Shown here: positions 27,188 to 36,724 of the stretch, piece after piece
Position numbering within the stretch: position 1 is the stretch's first letter
Layout of the letters: each line of letters starts with the position of its first letter
Virus record (IMG/VR): IMGVR_UViG_3300003322_000724
Location: 1 to 39,708 of that record
Source: a virus
Strand: one strand, 5' to 3'
DNA: 39,708 bases
Notes under the pieces: generated by a model
The model's input: only the letters and a program-made list of their open reading frames with translations
Told to the model about the DNA's origin: nothing
Databases searched by the model: none
Position numbers and translations under genes: made by a program

Positions 27188-28315
27188 TTAAGGATTCTGT
27201 TGCCAGAATAAATTCGAATTGTACGTCGGGGCTTCTGTTCCCAGGGAAACGTCCGTGCTTTTCATTCCCTCATATTCGTCCATTCTCGATATACCGTCAT
27301 TATACAATCCCTCAAATTGCGCTTTCTTCGAGTCGTCCTTGTTTATCGACGAGAAGTAAATCATAAGAGGACGATATACGAGCAAATCTTGGAAGTCTTC
27401 ACGGATTATCGGCACCTGTCCGAGAGTGTAACTCGACCCAGATACTGCAGTAATGCCACTATACGGCGATACGAGCGTGAGCTGCGTCGTGCTATCGACT
27501 GATTCGACCTGATACCATTCGTTATCGCCTCCTGGAAATGGGATATTGAGCCAGCGGAGTTCATTGATACCGGTTGTAACTGCCCAACTTGTTCCTGAAC
27601 CTGTAACAATCCTACCACCTGCGACCGCCGCTACTTCAAATGTTGCTGTGCCATCGCCACCTGTTATTGTCAATGTATCTCCAACCGAATATCCCGAACC
27701 TGGGTTATTTATGGTAATTGCTGTTATAACGCCCGAAACGGCTGTTATATCGACCGTACAGCTAGTACCTGTACCTCCAGTCGTTACAACACCTGTAGCG
27801 GTCGTATAACTGCTTGTTCCCCCAAATAAATTGGTCGTAGATACTACTGTATTGATATTTACTGAAACTGTGCCTGTAGTGACATCATCCAGTACCAAAT
27901 CTGGCATGCGAATCTTATAGTTTATAGTTATAGGATCGCCATTCGCCGATGGAATAGGAAATATAAGAAGTTTATTGTTATAAATGAAGTATCTGAATGG
28001 AAATGTGGACTGATACTGCACGAAATTGAGATAGTCCCACTGCTGACGAGTAAGGATTTCTGGTGGTGTATAGAGAAAACCGCCAACACGGACAGTAACG
28101 TCTTTTACTTGGAAATTGTTAAACGGAAGCGTATATTCTTGAACACCTTGAATAGTTCCGCCTGGTACAGTATAGCTTCGTTCGTTGTCGTAATACTTTT
28201 GAAAAAGATAGCGGTGCCCATCGTTTATGAGCTGACCAGCGAGCGTCCGATTATCTGAAGAACTATTCTGCGAAAGGCTGACAAAAAGGTTTTTGAGTGT
28301 GGTGTATGTTTTCAT
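27188..28315 (-). CDS. Head-tail adaptor-like protein with inserted domain, 375 aa
   Basis: Residues 1-160 (MKTYTTLKNLFVSLSQNSS..., RQQWDYLNF, FRYFIYNNKLLIFPIP) and the C-terminal part (VPIIREDFQDLLVYRPLMIY) resemble podovirus head-tail adaptor/gp4-type proteins with YFI...L.I.P signature. A Gly/Thr-rich segment (about residues 165-235) with PGSGYSVGDTLTITGGDG interrupts it, a beta domain common in bacterial/phage surface proteins. The insertion may project from the virion. Confidence 0.65.
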   Translation of the reverse strand: MKTYTTLKNLFVSLSQNSSSDNRTLAGQLINDGHRYLFQKYYDNERSYTVPGGTIQGVQEYTLPFNNFQVKDVTVRVGGFLYTPPEILTRQQWDYLNFVQYQSTFPFRYFIYNNKLLIFPIPSANGDPITINYKIRMPDLVLDDVTTGTVSVNINTVVSTTNLFGGTSSYTTATGVVTTGGTGTSCTVDITAVSGVITAITINNPGSGYSVGDTLTITGGDGTATFEVAAVAGGRIVTGSGTSWAVTTGINELRWLNIPFPGGDNEWYQVESVDSTTQLTLVSPYSGITAVSGSSYTLGQVPIIREDFQDLLVYRPLMIYFSSINKDDSKKAQFEGLYNDGISRMDEYEGMKSTDVSLGTEAPTYNSNLFWQQNP

Positions 28316-28316
28316 T

Positions 28317-29147
28317 TTATTTTAATTGTTTTAATTTAAAATATGTAACCTGATTACTTCCTGTAGTATCTATTGGGCTAGTCGATCCATTTGTTACCGA
28401 TATTCTTATATTATTTTCTATAGGTGTTGTGACTAATGTAGATATAGTAACAACTATTGGTTCAACAGGTCCAACAAAGTAAAATGTATTGTAATTAATG
28501 ATATTTCCATCTACTTCTATGTTTATATCTGCAGTTTCTCCTGCTACTGCTGCTTGAGGCACTATACCTACAGATGCTGTTACTAAATACCATATAGGGT
28601 CTTCGAAAGCTCCATAAATTTGATTATTACCTCTTGGATTATTAACCGTCTTAAATTCTCCAGTAATTGGATTAACAAAATCGTAATAAGCCCCTGTAGG
28701 CTTTTGGAAATTCATAGAATCAAAAACTATTGTATCTGTAGAACCGGCATTTATTGTTTGAGATATTGTCTGTCCTGAATCCAAATAAAAATCAGCAAGA
28801 TTGATAGTGGTATATGAATTAGTAGGAGTTATTGATGTCCCATCATAATAGCCATTATTTCCAAGGAATAGCTTCTGTCCCCAATAATAGAATGTCGTCG
28901 CATCTAAAGGATCAATCAAATTACTTTCATCGAAAAAGAACTGTGTTCCAGTTATATTCTGGTCAAAATCATTAATTCTGGGATTGATTGGATAAGGCAA
29001 TAAATCGGATGATTTTATCTGCGGACTGTCTGAACCATTATGGTAATGACGAGGAGTAGCAAAACTACCAGAAGTTCCTCCTCTTTGAGTATAGGTTTCT
29101 TTGACTATATCTTGTATTTGTTTTTTATGATTATCGCCTATTTTCAT
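28317..29147 (-). CDS. Virion protein, 276 aa
   Basis: Beta-rich, with a helical N-terminus (MKIGDNHKKQIQDIVKETYT) and long Thr/Asn/Ile stretches. It starts 1 nt before the previous stop and precedes the adaptor gene. Likely a tail or head-tail component; no family recognised. Confidence 0.6.
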   Translation of the reverse strand: MKIGDNHKKQIQDIVKETYTQRGGTSGSFATPRHYHNGSDSPQIKSSDLLPYPINPRINDFDQNITGTQFFFDESNLIDPLDATTFYYWGQKLFLGNNGYYDGTSITPTNSYTTINLADFYLDSGQTISQTINAGSTDTIVFDSMNFQKPTGAYYDFVNPITGEFKTVNNPRGNNQIYGAFEDPIWYLVTASVGIVPQAAVAGETADINIEVDGNIINYNTFYFVGPVEPIVVTISTLVTTPIENNIRISVTNGSTSPIDTTGSNQVTYFKLKQLK

Positions 29148-29148
29148 A

Positions 29149-30735
29149 TTACAAGTTTGTTAGGAGCAAACTTCGTATCTGTGGTGTTTGCGTCTGTTGT
29201 GAACCTGTATCGAACTTTGCAGCAATTTGAATGTATCGTACCTCCTGAAATGGGAGTATCTGGCAAGCACCAGAAAGATGGGTTCCAAGTTCTGTAGAAG
29301 TCACGGAGTTAGAAGTTCTGCTGAAAGGGATTATCGCATAATCATCCGCAAGAGATTTTCTATAGTAAAACGTGATAGTTTGTCCGCTTGTAAGCGGTTG
29401 AATCAGATTAAATTCAAGTTGATCAAATGTTCTTGGATTGAGAGAAGTACCAACTTCATATATCGCGCTTTCGAGAAATGTGGTATCTGGGTCTGTTATG
29501 TAGTCTGACAGTGAAAGCAAGTCAATACCATATGTGGTTCCTTTAGCCCAACCGACAATGACTGAAGTATCGTTGATAGTCTTTACAAAACCTATCTTAT
29601 AAGTTGTAGTGTATTGAGCATTTATGTCCCCAAAAGAAAGAGGAAAACGACAACCTACTACTTCATTTTCTATATTTGCTGACCAAACGCCATATGGAAA
29701 TAGCCCAGTGCTTGTCTGTTGCGATGAAATCTGTGGTTGATTACATCCTCCTGTGAGAAGTTCTGGTCCCAAGAAATCCGCACCATGAGGAAATATAGGA
29801 GATACAGTCCTGCTTGTATTCTGTGCACCACCAGCAGTCCTACTTGACATTCTAAGTGCTAAACGATCGACGAGTTCTGCAGATGATCCATTCACAGTAT
29901 AGATTCCGTGTTCTCTGGTTGTTATACAGTATAAAATTCCGTTTTTAGAAAGCATCTGAATAACTGCACCAGAAGCTCCTGGTAAAGAGACAACGTTATT
30001 CAAAATACTGTCAGATGCACCATCCCATACGCAAATATCAGCTTGGCTATTTACCATTGTATTGTCTACAGCGATAGCTACAGTATCAGGAGGAAGAAAA
30101 CCCATATTCTTTGAAATATAGTAGCCAGGAAGTGTCAGTTTATTATTTATAGCAACATATGTTGTACCATCAGAAGGATCAAATCCTCCCGTAACATCAG
30201 TCAATTTAATCTGGTTTATATACCTTTCATTACAGAAATTAAGCGTGTTATTCGAAGGGTTTATGAAAGGAACATGCTGTATAGACGAAGAAGTGTTTAT
30301 GAGTGCTGGTTGTGATGCAGTTGTGGTCCACCATGTATTATCCCATGTTGGAGAACCAGATAATGGTCCGTATACTGCAACGTCAGTAGGAGTAAAAGCG
30401 AAAAGATAGTCTTCCCATACGATTATTCCCCTACCAGCATTTGCAGAAGGAGTCGGACCACCAGCAACAGTTGCCCACGAGCTAGCATTAGTAGTGCCTT
30501 TATATATCACTCCCGTATCTCCTTGGACATAGACATCTCCATTGACTGCTTCTGTTACATAGAGAGGAAAGTCTGTGCAAACGCTTCCGCTCGCTTTTGA
30601 CATTTTCCTTGAAAGCCTTGCTACTCCTTTGGTCGTATACAAATCCATACCAACAGCCACACCCGCACCAATATGCGGATTTTCAGCTTGTCCACTGAAC
30701 TCTGTTATTAGTACTGGTTTTGTATCTGCTGCCAT
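29149..30735 (-). CDS. Tail tube/nozzle-like protein (beta-propeller), 528 aa
   Basis: Repeated short strands with Trp/Gly-Asp turns (GDVYVQGDTGVIYKGTT, DYLFAFTPTDVAVYG, ILYCITTREHGIYTVNG) indicate a beta-propeller. The size and the position between fibre and adaptor genes match podovirus nozzle proteins (tail tubular B / P22 gp10 type). The C-terminus (GQTITFYYRKSL...QIRSLLLTNL) fits the propeller's closing strands. Confidence 0.65.
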   Translation of the reverse strand: MAADTKPVLITEFSGQAENPHIGAGVAVGMDLYTTKGVARLSRKMSKASGSVCTDFPLYVTEAVNGDVYVQGDTGVIYKGTTNASSWATVAGGPTPSANAGRGIIVWEDYLFAFTPTDVAVYGPLSGSPTWDNTWWTTTASQPALINTSSSIQHVPFINPSNNTLNFCNERYINQIKLTDVTGGFDPSDGTTYVAINNKLTLPGYYISKNMGFLPPDTVAIAVDNTMVNSQADICVWDGASDSILNNVVSLPGASGAVIQMLSKNGILYCITTREHGIYTVNGSSAELVDRLALRMSSRTAGGAQNTSRTVSPIFPHGADFLGPELLTGGCNQPQISSQQTSTGLFPYGVWSANIENEVVGCRFPLSFGDINAQYTTTYKIGFVKTINDTSVIVGWAKGTTYGIDLLSLSDYITDPDTTFLESAIYEVGTSLNPRTFDQLEFNLIQPLTSGQTITFYYRKSLADDYAIIPFSRTSNSVTSTELGTHLSGACQILPFQEVRYIQIAAKFDTGSQQTQTPQIRSLLLTNL

Positions 30736-30736
30736 A

Positions 30737-32626
30737 TTATCTTGATGCTACCGTTTGATTCATAAGCCAATAATCTGTGGTAAATGCCTTTGTTGCTCCC
30801 GTAAGTGATTCGATGAGGAAAAATGGTCTTCCTCCTGCGCTTGGAATATGTGTTGTAAGTGAACCCAAAGAAGAACCATCAATCAAGAATTCAACCGAAG
30901 TGCCTCCTGCATTCATTATAATCTCGAACTTATGGTAGTTCGTGTCTGCCGCTACAGTTGTCACTGTTTGTGCTGCCGTACCATCATATGTAGTGCCACG
31001 CCAATTAGTATCAACACCAGTATCTAATTCAAAATAAATGCCATTAGAAATGGATGCTTGGCTTATATCTGAAAATCCAAACTGCATTTTTATATTTGCA
31101 GTACTTCCGAGTTTGAATGATCCAGTTACTGACCAATTACCCTGATTCATTGGGCCGATGTTTGTAGAACCGGCAGATGATGGGTCCCATCCAAAGTATT
31201 CATTGTTTGTATCGAAATTTCGGACAGTATTCGATTCTCCAAGTACTATATATCCCGTATCGTTTGCTGATACGGTTACTGTTACCAATCCCGGTCGTCC
31301 TGATGTAGCGGTTGCTGCTGCACAAGTAACTGTGGCATTGTCTCCTGCACCTACGCTCCAACCCAATATTCCCAAAACAGGACCGATAACATGTGGTGTT
31401 ACACCAGCTGCCCCAGTAGTAAGAGTTATTGTTCCTACTCCGAGAAAATCTTCAAATTGGGATATAGAAGTCTGACTAAATCCTGAACCTGTAGAGGAAA
31501 GTGTATGACTCGCATGATCGTATGAAAGACCAGTACCAATTGTCCAAAATCCGATACTATTATCAGTATCATCCCATCCCCAAAGTTTATTAGCACCTGG
31601 ATCAGAGAGAGACGATCCAGTACCGCCGTTTGCGAGTTTAAGATTTCCTGTTGAAGACGAGAACGCTGCAAGTGTCGTTGGTTCACCCGAACCGTCGCCG
31701 ATAAGAATTGCACCATCTGTCGTAAGAGGTATTGCTGTAAATGCAGAAGTACCGTTTCCATGAAGAACGCCTGTAAGTGTTGCAGCTCCTGTACCGCCAT
31801 TAGGAACAGGGAGAATACCAGTTACCTGTGTTGTAAGATCAATTTGAAGCGTTGGACCGGCGTTGTTAATAATCGTTACAATATCTCCCTGGAAAGTGGT
31901 ATTGCTCGTAAGAGTCGTAATAAAGTTGTTATCGTTTGCAAGATTCGTTGTGAAATAGGTATTTGCAATCAAATCGTCAATAAACGTGCTGTTATTGGCA
32001 AGCGTGTTGACAAAAGTGCTATCGTTCGCAAGTTCTGTGACATTGATCGAAACATCTGTGCTTGCGTTTCCAGCATCATCAGTCACCGTGAAATAATCAA
32101 CGAAATTGAGAATCTGACGCTGTGGATTGATATTCACTCCATCGTCCTGAATTTGATTATATCCCGTGAATGAGGTTGGTGTTGTCCATAATGGGAATCC
32201 ACCTGAAACAGTAAGAACGTCACCTGTCGAACCGATGCCGAGATTAATAAGCAAACCTGTATTGTCGCGATAATAAATATCGCCTGGATTGTCCGCTCCG
32301 AGATCAAATTCTACTGAGCCGTCTATATGAAGTGTTGCAGCAGGAGTGTTCGTTCCAAGTCCAAGGCGATTATTCGTATCATCCCAGAAGAAATTGGCAT
32401 TGTCTTGCGCGAGCGTTCCTCCGACACCGCCGAATAAAACCGAACCTTGCGTCAATCCCGGAATCGTAGAACCAATAGAAGTGTTGCTCGAAGTGACCAC
32501 CGCTTCGCAAATAAGTCGGTTCAAGGCAGGATTCATCCTGAAATTGAGAATATAAGCGTTTGAATCATTCGTTACGCCTGCTCCTCCCCAACGTCCATTT
32601 TCATCTATTGCTATATTTTCATCCAT
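30737..32626 (-). CDS. Tail fibre protein, 629 aa
   Basis: N-terminus MDENIAIDENGRWGGAG (shared motif IDENGRW with the 108-aa gene at 35716), then short beta repeats LGLGTNTPAATLHIDG, a helical/heptad stretch of related TF...LANN units (about residues 205-260), NGGTGAATLTGVLHGNG repeats typical of fibre shafts, and a C-terminal lectin-like domain (about 430-629) with ANIKMQFGFSD...YHKFEIIMNAGG. Receptor-binding function is inferred. Confidence 0.75.
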   Translation of the reverse strand: MDENIAIDENGRWGGAGVTNDSNAYILNFRMNPALNRLICEAVVTSSNTSIGSTIPGLTQGSVLFGGVGGTLAQDNANFFWDDTNNRLGLGTNTPAATLHIDGSVEFDLGADNPGDIYYRDNTGLLINLGIGSTGDVLTVSGGFPLWTTPTSFTGYNQIQDDGVNINPQRQILNFVDYFTVTDDAGNASTDVSINVTELANDSTFVNTLANNSTFIDDLIANTYFTTNLANDNNFITTLTSNTTFQGDIVTIINNAGPTLQIDLTTQVTGILPVPNGGTGAATLTGVLHGNGTSAFTAIPLTTDGAILIGDGSGEPTTLAAFSSSTGNLKLANGGTGSSLSDPGANKLWGWDDTDNSIGFWTIGTGLSYDHASHTLSSTGSGFSQTSISQFEDFLGVGTITLTTGAAGVTPHVIGPVLGILGWSVGAGDNATVTCAAATATSGRPGLVTVTVSANDTGYIVLGESNTVRNFDTNNEYFGWDPSSAGSTNIGPMNQGNWSVTGSFKLGSTANIKMQFGFSDISQASISNGIYFELDTGVDTNWRGTTYDGTAAQTVTTVAADTNYHKFEIIMNAGGTSVEFLIDGSSLGSLTTHIPSAGGRPFFLIESLTGATKAFTTDYWLMNQTVASR

Positions 32627-32628
32627 GG

Positions 32629-32841
32629 TTATTTCTTAATTACTAATGCTACTAATGCTCCCAGAACCGCAAGCGTCGATACTCCCACTAATCCGAACGC
32701 AATCAATTTCACTGGCTGGAACTCTTCTTTCGTAACGTATTTTTCTTCAAGTTGTTTCTTCAAATCGTCTAGAATCTCTTTAATATAAGAAATATCTTGT
32801 GAAATGAGAGCCATATTCGTTTTTTCTAATTCTTTTCTCAT
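32629..32841 (-). CDS. XhlA-like membrane protein, 70 aa
   Basis: A helical N-terminal part (ISQDISYIKEILDDLKKQLE, EEKYVTKEEFQPVK) is followed by one C-terminal membrane helix (about residues 44-67, AFGLVGVSTLAVLGALVALV). This coiled coil plus TM layout is typical of XhlA/hemolysin-type phage proteins, which sit in the lysis apparatus or with fibres. The start at 32841 avoids overlap with the fibre gene; a second ATG (MALISQ) is also possible. Confidence 0.6.
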   Translation of the reverse strand: MRKELEKTNMALISQDISYIKEILDDLKKQLEEKYVTKEEFQPVKLIAFGLVGVSTLAVLGALVALVIKK

Positions 32842-32842
32842 A

Positions 32843-35383
32843 TTATATAACCTGATAAGAACCACTAAACGAATATGTTTGACTAGTAACATTTATCGGT
32901 GTCATCCAAACAACGAGTGTATCGTTCGCTGCTGATGAAAGTATTTGGAAACCTTCCTGGACATTTCCCGAATATCCTGTACCTCCTGCATCAGTAGCTG
33001 CGCCGAAGTTAGAAGCGATCGGCAAACTCAATTCAAATGACGTAAATGTTACTGTCGTTGTTGGGTCTATGACGACTTGGCCTTCAAAAAAGACCATATT
33101 CCCCATTCGAGTATAATACGTTACGAGTGGCGTAACTGCAGTGATGTTCGATGTATTTGAAGCTGTTGGTGTATATGATCCTTGAGTAAATACAAAGCCA
33201 TTCTGAAGACGTCCATTTGTCGTTGCAATTGGAACTTGACCAGAAGTAAGTGCACTCTCATTTAGAGTAATCTCTTTTCGAGCTGTACCTGTTGTAATTG
33301 TTCCGTACCATTTATCAGTCAGGAACTCTACTGCTCCAGCTTCGGCAGAGGTCATGAGTGATCCCGAATTGAATTTGAGTGGAGCAGTAGAAGCAGATGT
33401 CGTACCTGCTGCAAGTTCGAGATATGCGGTTGGCGCAGTGATTTTCGTCGAAGATGATCCTGAGATACCGACTCCCGCTTCAGCGATAGTTGCTATCTCA
33501 GATGCAGTTGTTGATCCATTCGCAGCGAAAATATGGCGTGTTCCTGATGTTCGGACATCATAGACTATATTTCCAATCGTGTTTTCGAAACGCGCCGTAT
33601 TCTGAGTATAGAGTCCTCCATATGAGCTATTATTATTTCCCACAATGCCGATGAGAAATTGAGATGTTCCGTTATACAGATTGAAATGTAATGCTGCTGC
33701 TGATCCACTATTCGTATTTGAGAACTGGTGCGCGACCGTGCTGTTTATGTTATAGGAGAAATTAAATTGTGAATTTGAGCTCACAAGCGACGGAACATTG
33801 AAACTCATCTGCAACGGATGCTTTATTTCATACTTATCAGTAATGCTGCTTGAGGTTATTGTGTGAATGAAATCCGCATACCTGTCCATACCAGGTGCGT
33901 CATTCTGACGTACAGCGTGTTCTGCTTCATATACGCCCGCATCGGCGGTTGCTATCGCCACGTTGAAATCCTGATTAGTGATATTCGATCCAGCATAGAA
34001 GGCCGGCGGCGTGATGATGTTTACGTTTGTGGCGACGATAAGTCCGTTACCATCATCGGAAATGACGTCGGCGGTATTACCCGCATCATCTGTAAGCGTG
34101 TCACCAGGAGAGAACGTAAACGATTCATCAGAATAAATCTGATATGGTGTCGTATAAGAATTATATATCTTCGAAGCATCACCCAAAGATTCTGATGTAT
34201 ATCCGTTCACATCAGAATAGGTCAGATCATAGTTTGCCGCCTTAAAGATACCCTGCGCGACATTACCAGTGCCGTTATCATAGTAGATTCTGCTTCTTGT
34301 CGAAGTAGCTTGAACAATTGCATCAACAGTGCTATTTGTCCATTCCATCGTAGTACTGAATAGATTTCCAAATATCTGTGCAAGAGTACCTGTGTTTGTA
34401 GTCCAGATGGTAGTAAATTGATTTCCATCAAGATTTGTATATGAAGAATTACCCGATCCAGAATCAGAATAATACAGACGTGATTTTATGGCATCAAGTG
34501 TCACATCGTTAGCAATTCCAAGGCCGTCAAACCAATTCATGTATGTTTGTGTATCTTCTGTTGATACGATACCTGCCGAAGTTGCCGGTAATGTATGACG
34601 GAAACGCATGAATGCTTTGTCATTCAATGCTTCAAAATAGCTCTGTGTTCCTGCACTCGTATCATCGAGACGTGAAGTTACGAGACTTGGCGTTGCATTA
34701 AAGTATGCCGTCTGACCGAGAGAGTTTACTGTACGAAGATCAGCTTGTGTTGCATCAAGTGTATTCGATGAAGTAACCGATTGGTCAGTCCATATAGAAG
34801 CGATTGAAGTATCTGTATAACCAGTTGTAGCACTTATGAAGTTATTATAATGATATACCGTAGCTCCAGTTCCATCTGATGGCCCATTTATACCAGAAGA
34901 TACTATTCCTTGTGAACCAAACAGATTGAAGCCACGCACAGTATCCAAAGAAAGTCCCTCTGATTTTCCATTGGAAAGATTATTTTCAAGAAGCGCAACA
35001 TTTCCTTGTGAAGCACTTATTTCTGAATTATATGATGCTCCATCAGTAATTTGTGTATGAAACAGAACCTGAGGGTTAAATGAAAATTCTGTAGGGTCTT
35101 GGGAAAGAAGACCACCACTGCTCAAGAAAAGGATTGAAGGATCGGTACCAAAAGTTACAAGATTTCCTATTGCCATGTTTCCCGATCCTACATTTGTCCA
35201 AACGAAATTTGTTCCATTCCATGATAGGACAGTGTTCGCTAAAGACGGTGTAGAAAGACCCAGATTTCCTGATGAATCGTCTATAAGTACAGAATTTGGA
35301 GTGCCAAGGGTAATAGGCTGACCTACGATGAGGTTCCCTGTTGCTCCTGGATTCTCTCTGATTCTAGGTGTGCCTTCAATCAT
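32843..35383 (-). CDS. Large tail fibre or spike, 846 aa
   Basis: A long Ser/Thr/Asn-rich beta protein: start MIEGTPRIRENPGATGNL, mid-sections with repeated DATQADLRTVNSLG-type units, and a C-terminal ~100-residue domain (TYYTRMGNMVFFEGQVVI, LSLPIASNFG) that resembles the tip domain of phage fibres. It likely determines host recognition. It overlaps nothing upstream; the next gene ends 4 nt before its start. Confidence 0.7.
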   Translation of the reverse strand: MIEGTPRIRENPGATGNLIVGQPITLGTPNSVLIDDSSGNLGLSTPSLANTVLSWNGTNFVWTNVGSGNMAIGNLVTFGTDPSILFLSSGGLLSQDPTEFSFNPQVLFHTQITDGASYNSEISASQGNVALLENNLSNGKSEGLSLDTVRGFNLFGSQGIVSSGINGPSDGTGATVYHYNNFISATTGYTDTSIASIWTDQSVTSSNTLDATQADLRTVNSLGQTAYFNATPSLVTSRLDDTSAGTQSYFEALNDKAFMRFRHTLPATSAGIVSTEDTQTYMNWFDGLGIANDVTLDAIKSRLYYSDSGSGNSSYTNLDGNQFTTIWTTNTGTLAQIFGNLFSTTMEWTNSTVDAIVQATSTRSRIYYDNGTGNVAQGIFKAANYDLTYSDVNGYTSESLGDASKIYNSYTTPYQIYSDESFTFSPGDTLTDDAGNTADVISDDGNGLIVATNVNIITPPAFYAGSNITNQDFNVAIATADAGVYEAEHAVRQNDAPGMDRYADFIHTITSSSITDKYEIKHPLQMSFNVPSLVSSNSQFNFSYNINSTVAHQFSNTNSGSAAALHFNLYNGTSQFLIGIVGNNNSSYGGLYTQNTARFENTIGNIVYDVRTSGTRHIFAANGSTTASEIATIAEAGVGISGSSSTKITAPTAYLELAAGTTSASTAPLKFNSGSLMTSAEAGAVEFLTDKWYGTITTGTARKEITLNESALTSGQVPIATTNGRLQNGFVFTQGSYTPTASNTSNITAVTPLVTYYTRMGNMVFFEGQVVIDPTTTVTFTSFELSLPIASNFGAATDAGGTGYSGNVQEGFQILSSAANDTLVVWMTPINVTSQTYSFSGSYQVI

Positions 35384-35386
35384 AAA

Positions 35387-35710
35387 TTATACTTTTGAGA
35401 AACGGAAAGTAGCCGTTCCGTTTCCTGATGAGCGAGTAATATAGATCGTATTCATCCGAGAACATCCGATAGCTTCTTTCGAACCGCCGACTATAACATC
35501 GTAAGTTGTCATCGTTGAATCCTCTGAAATCTTGAGATCAGTGCTTGGAGCGATAACAAGTTCCACTGCTCCATCAGGAATGATAATCGCAGTTATAGCA
35601 TTTGTATATGAAAGCGGAGAATTCTGTGTTCCGTTTGTAGTAGCGAATGATGAAGCAATCTGTATCACTCCTCCGCTCTGATCTCTAGCTAGTTGTTCTG
35701 GTTTTGGCAT
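35387..35710 (-). CDS. Small virion protein, 107 aa
   Basis: Beta-rich, starting MPKPEQLARDQSGGVIQIAS, with AIIIPDGAVELVIAPSTDLK and TIYITRSSGNGTATFRF. The size and fold pattern suggest a decoration or fibre-chaperone-like protein. No family recognised. Confidence 0.55.
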   Translation of the reverse strand: MPKPEQLARDQSGGVIQIASSFATTNGTQNSPLSYTNAITAIIIPDGAVELVIAPSTDLKISEDSTMTTYDVIVGGSKEAIGCSRMNTIYITRSSGNGTATFRFSKV

Positions 35711-35715
35711 AGGAA

Positions 35716-36042
35716 TTATGGAAGCACTGTGAGGTCAATCCTCACTGCTGGGGCAGTGCCGCCGAGGTTAGTCATAGTAACGGGTACATGAGATTCATCT
35801 ACAGAAGAAAGTCCGAACAGAGTCCAGCGTCCGTTTTCGTCTATTTTGTGACGGTTAGTCGCTGCAACCGAAGGAGAGACAGGTATCACTTCAATGAGTA
35901 TCTTTCCATCAGCGGTCATAGGAATAGGAGTGATCTCCGCGGTTCCGTTGAAATACCCGAACATCACGCCCTTGGCGTTTTGGTCTGGATTTGCGGAACC
36001 TTGGAGGTAACCACTATTTGGTATGACTTGATTTGTGCTCAT
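35716..36042 (-). CDS. Small virion protein with shared IDENGRW motif, 108 aa
   Basis: Starts MSTNQVIPNSGYLQGSANPD and has FGYFNGTAEITPIPMTADGK; near residue 66-90 it carries HKIDENGRWTLFGLSS, sharing IDENGRW with the N-terminus of the fibre at 30737. It may be a virion attachment module or the same domain split from the fibre. Ends in a beta strand. Confidence 0.55.
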   Translation of the reverse strand: MSTNQVIPNSGYLQGSANPDQNAKGVMFGYFNGTAEITPIPMTADGKILIEVIPVSPSVAATNRHKIDENGRWTLFGLSSVDESHVPVTMTNLGGTAPAVRIDLTVLP

Positions 36043-36724
36043 GGTAATTTATTCGCTGTTCCCTATCGAATAATGCTCGTTCGCGCTTCTTGAGTTGAAA
36101 TTCTTTCAGTGAAAGCTCTTTTTGATAGATTTTCATTTCTTCCTCGCGCTGTGACACGCGATTTTCGCGCTTTTCTATTTCGTCTTTCATCTTGTAAACT
36201 TCATTCTCAACAGCGTTCTTGTAGTTTTCCAGCTTTTTGAGTTCATTTTGCACGATTTCGGACTGTTTCAAGAGATTTTTTGCCTGATTTTCAAGCAATA
36301 GGCTTTTTTCTGCGTTCTTGTCTATGACTTTCGCTATGTTTTCAAGCTCTTCGTCATAATAGTCCTTTTGTTCTCGGATTTGACGCCATTCCTCAGAAAT
36401 ATCGAGCTTGACCGACTCTATTTCTTGGCGTTCCTTGTGAAGCAAAGCTTTTTCTTCATCAAGCGGCTTTCGTAATTCCGCAAGCTCTCTTGAACGTTCT
36501 ACAATATCGCCTTGAATTTTGTCGATTTCGCCTCTTTTCACATTGAGTTCTTCTTCAAGGGCTTCATTCATTTCTTTCCGATATTCAGAAATTGAACGGG
36601 TTTCCTCATTAAAGGACTTTTGCAATTCAGTTAGGCGGTTTATCAATACTGTTTCCTGTTGGGCGATGAGTGCGTCCTGGCTTCGCTTCGCTTCTTCAGC
36701 TTCTTTTTTGCTGAATAATCGCAT
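36014..36724 (-). CDS. Long coiled-coil protein, 236 aa
   Basis: Almost entirely Glu/Lys/Arg/Leu heptads from residue 15 to 225, broken by short helices; ends HKSSHTK. A rod-like virion or scaffold protein is likely. Its end overlaps the 108-aa gene start, and its own start abuts the 167-aa gene stop (ATAATG). Confidence 0.65.
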   Translation of the reverse strand: MRLFSKKEAEEAKRSQDALIAQQETVLINRLTELQKSFNEETRSISEYRKEMNEALEEELNVKRGEIDKIQGDIVERSRELAELRKPLDEEKALLHKERQEIESVKLDISEEWRQIREQKDYYDEELENIAKVIDKNAEKSLLLENQAKNLLKQSEIVQNELKKLENYKNAVENEVYKMKDEIEKRENRVSQREEEMKIYQKELSLKEFQLKKRERALFDREQRINYHEHKSSHTK

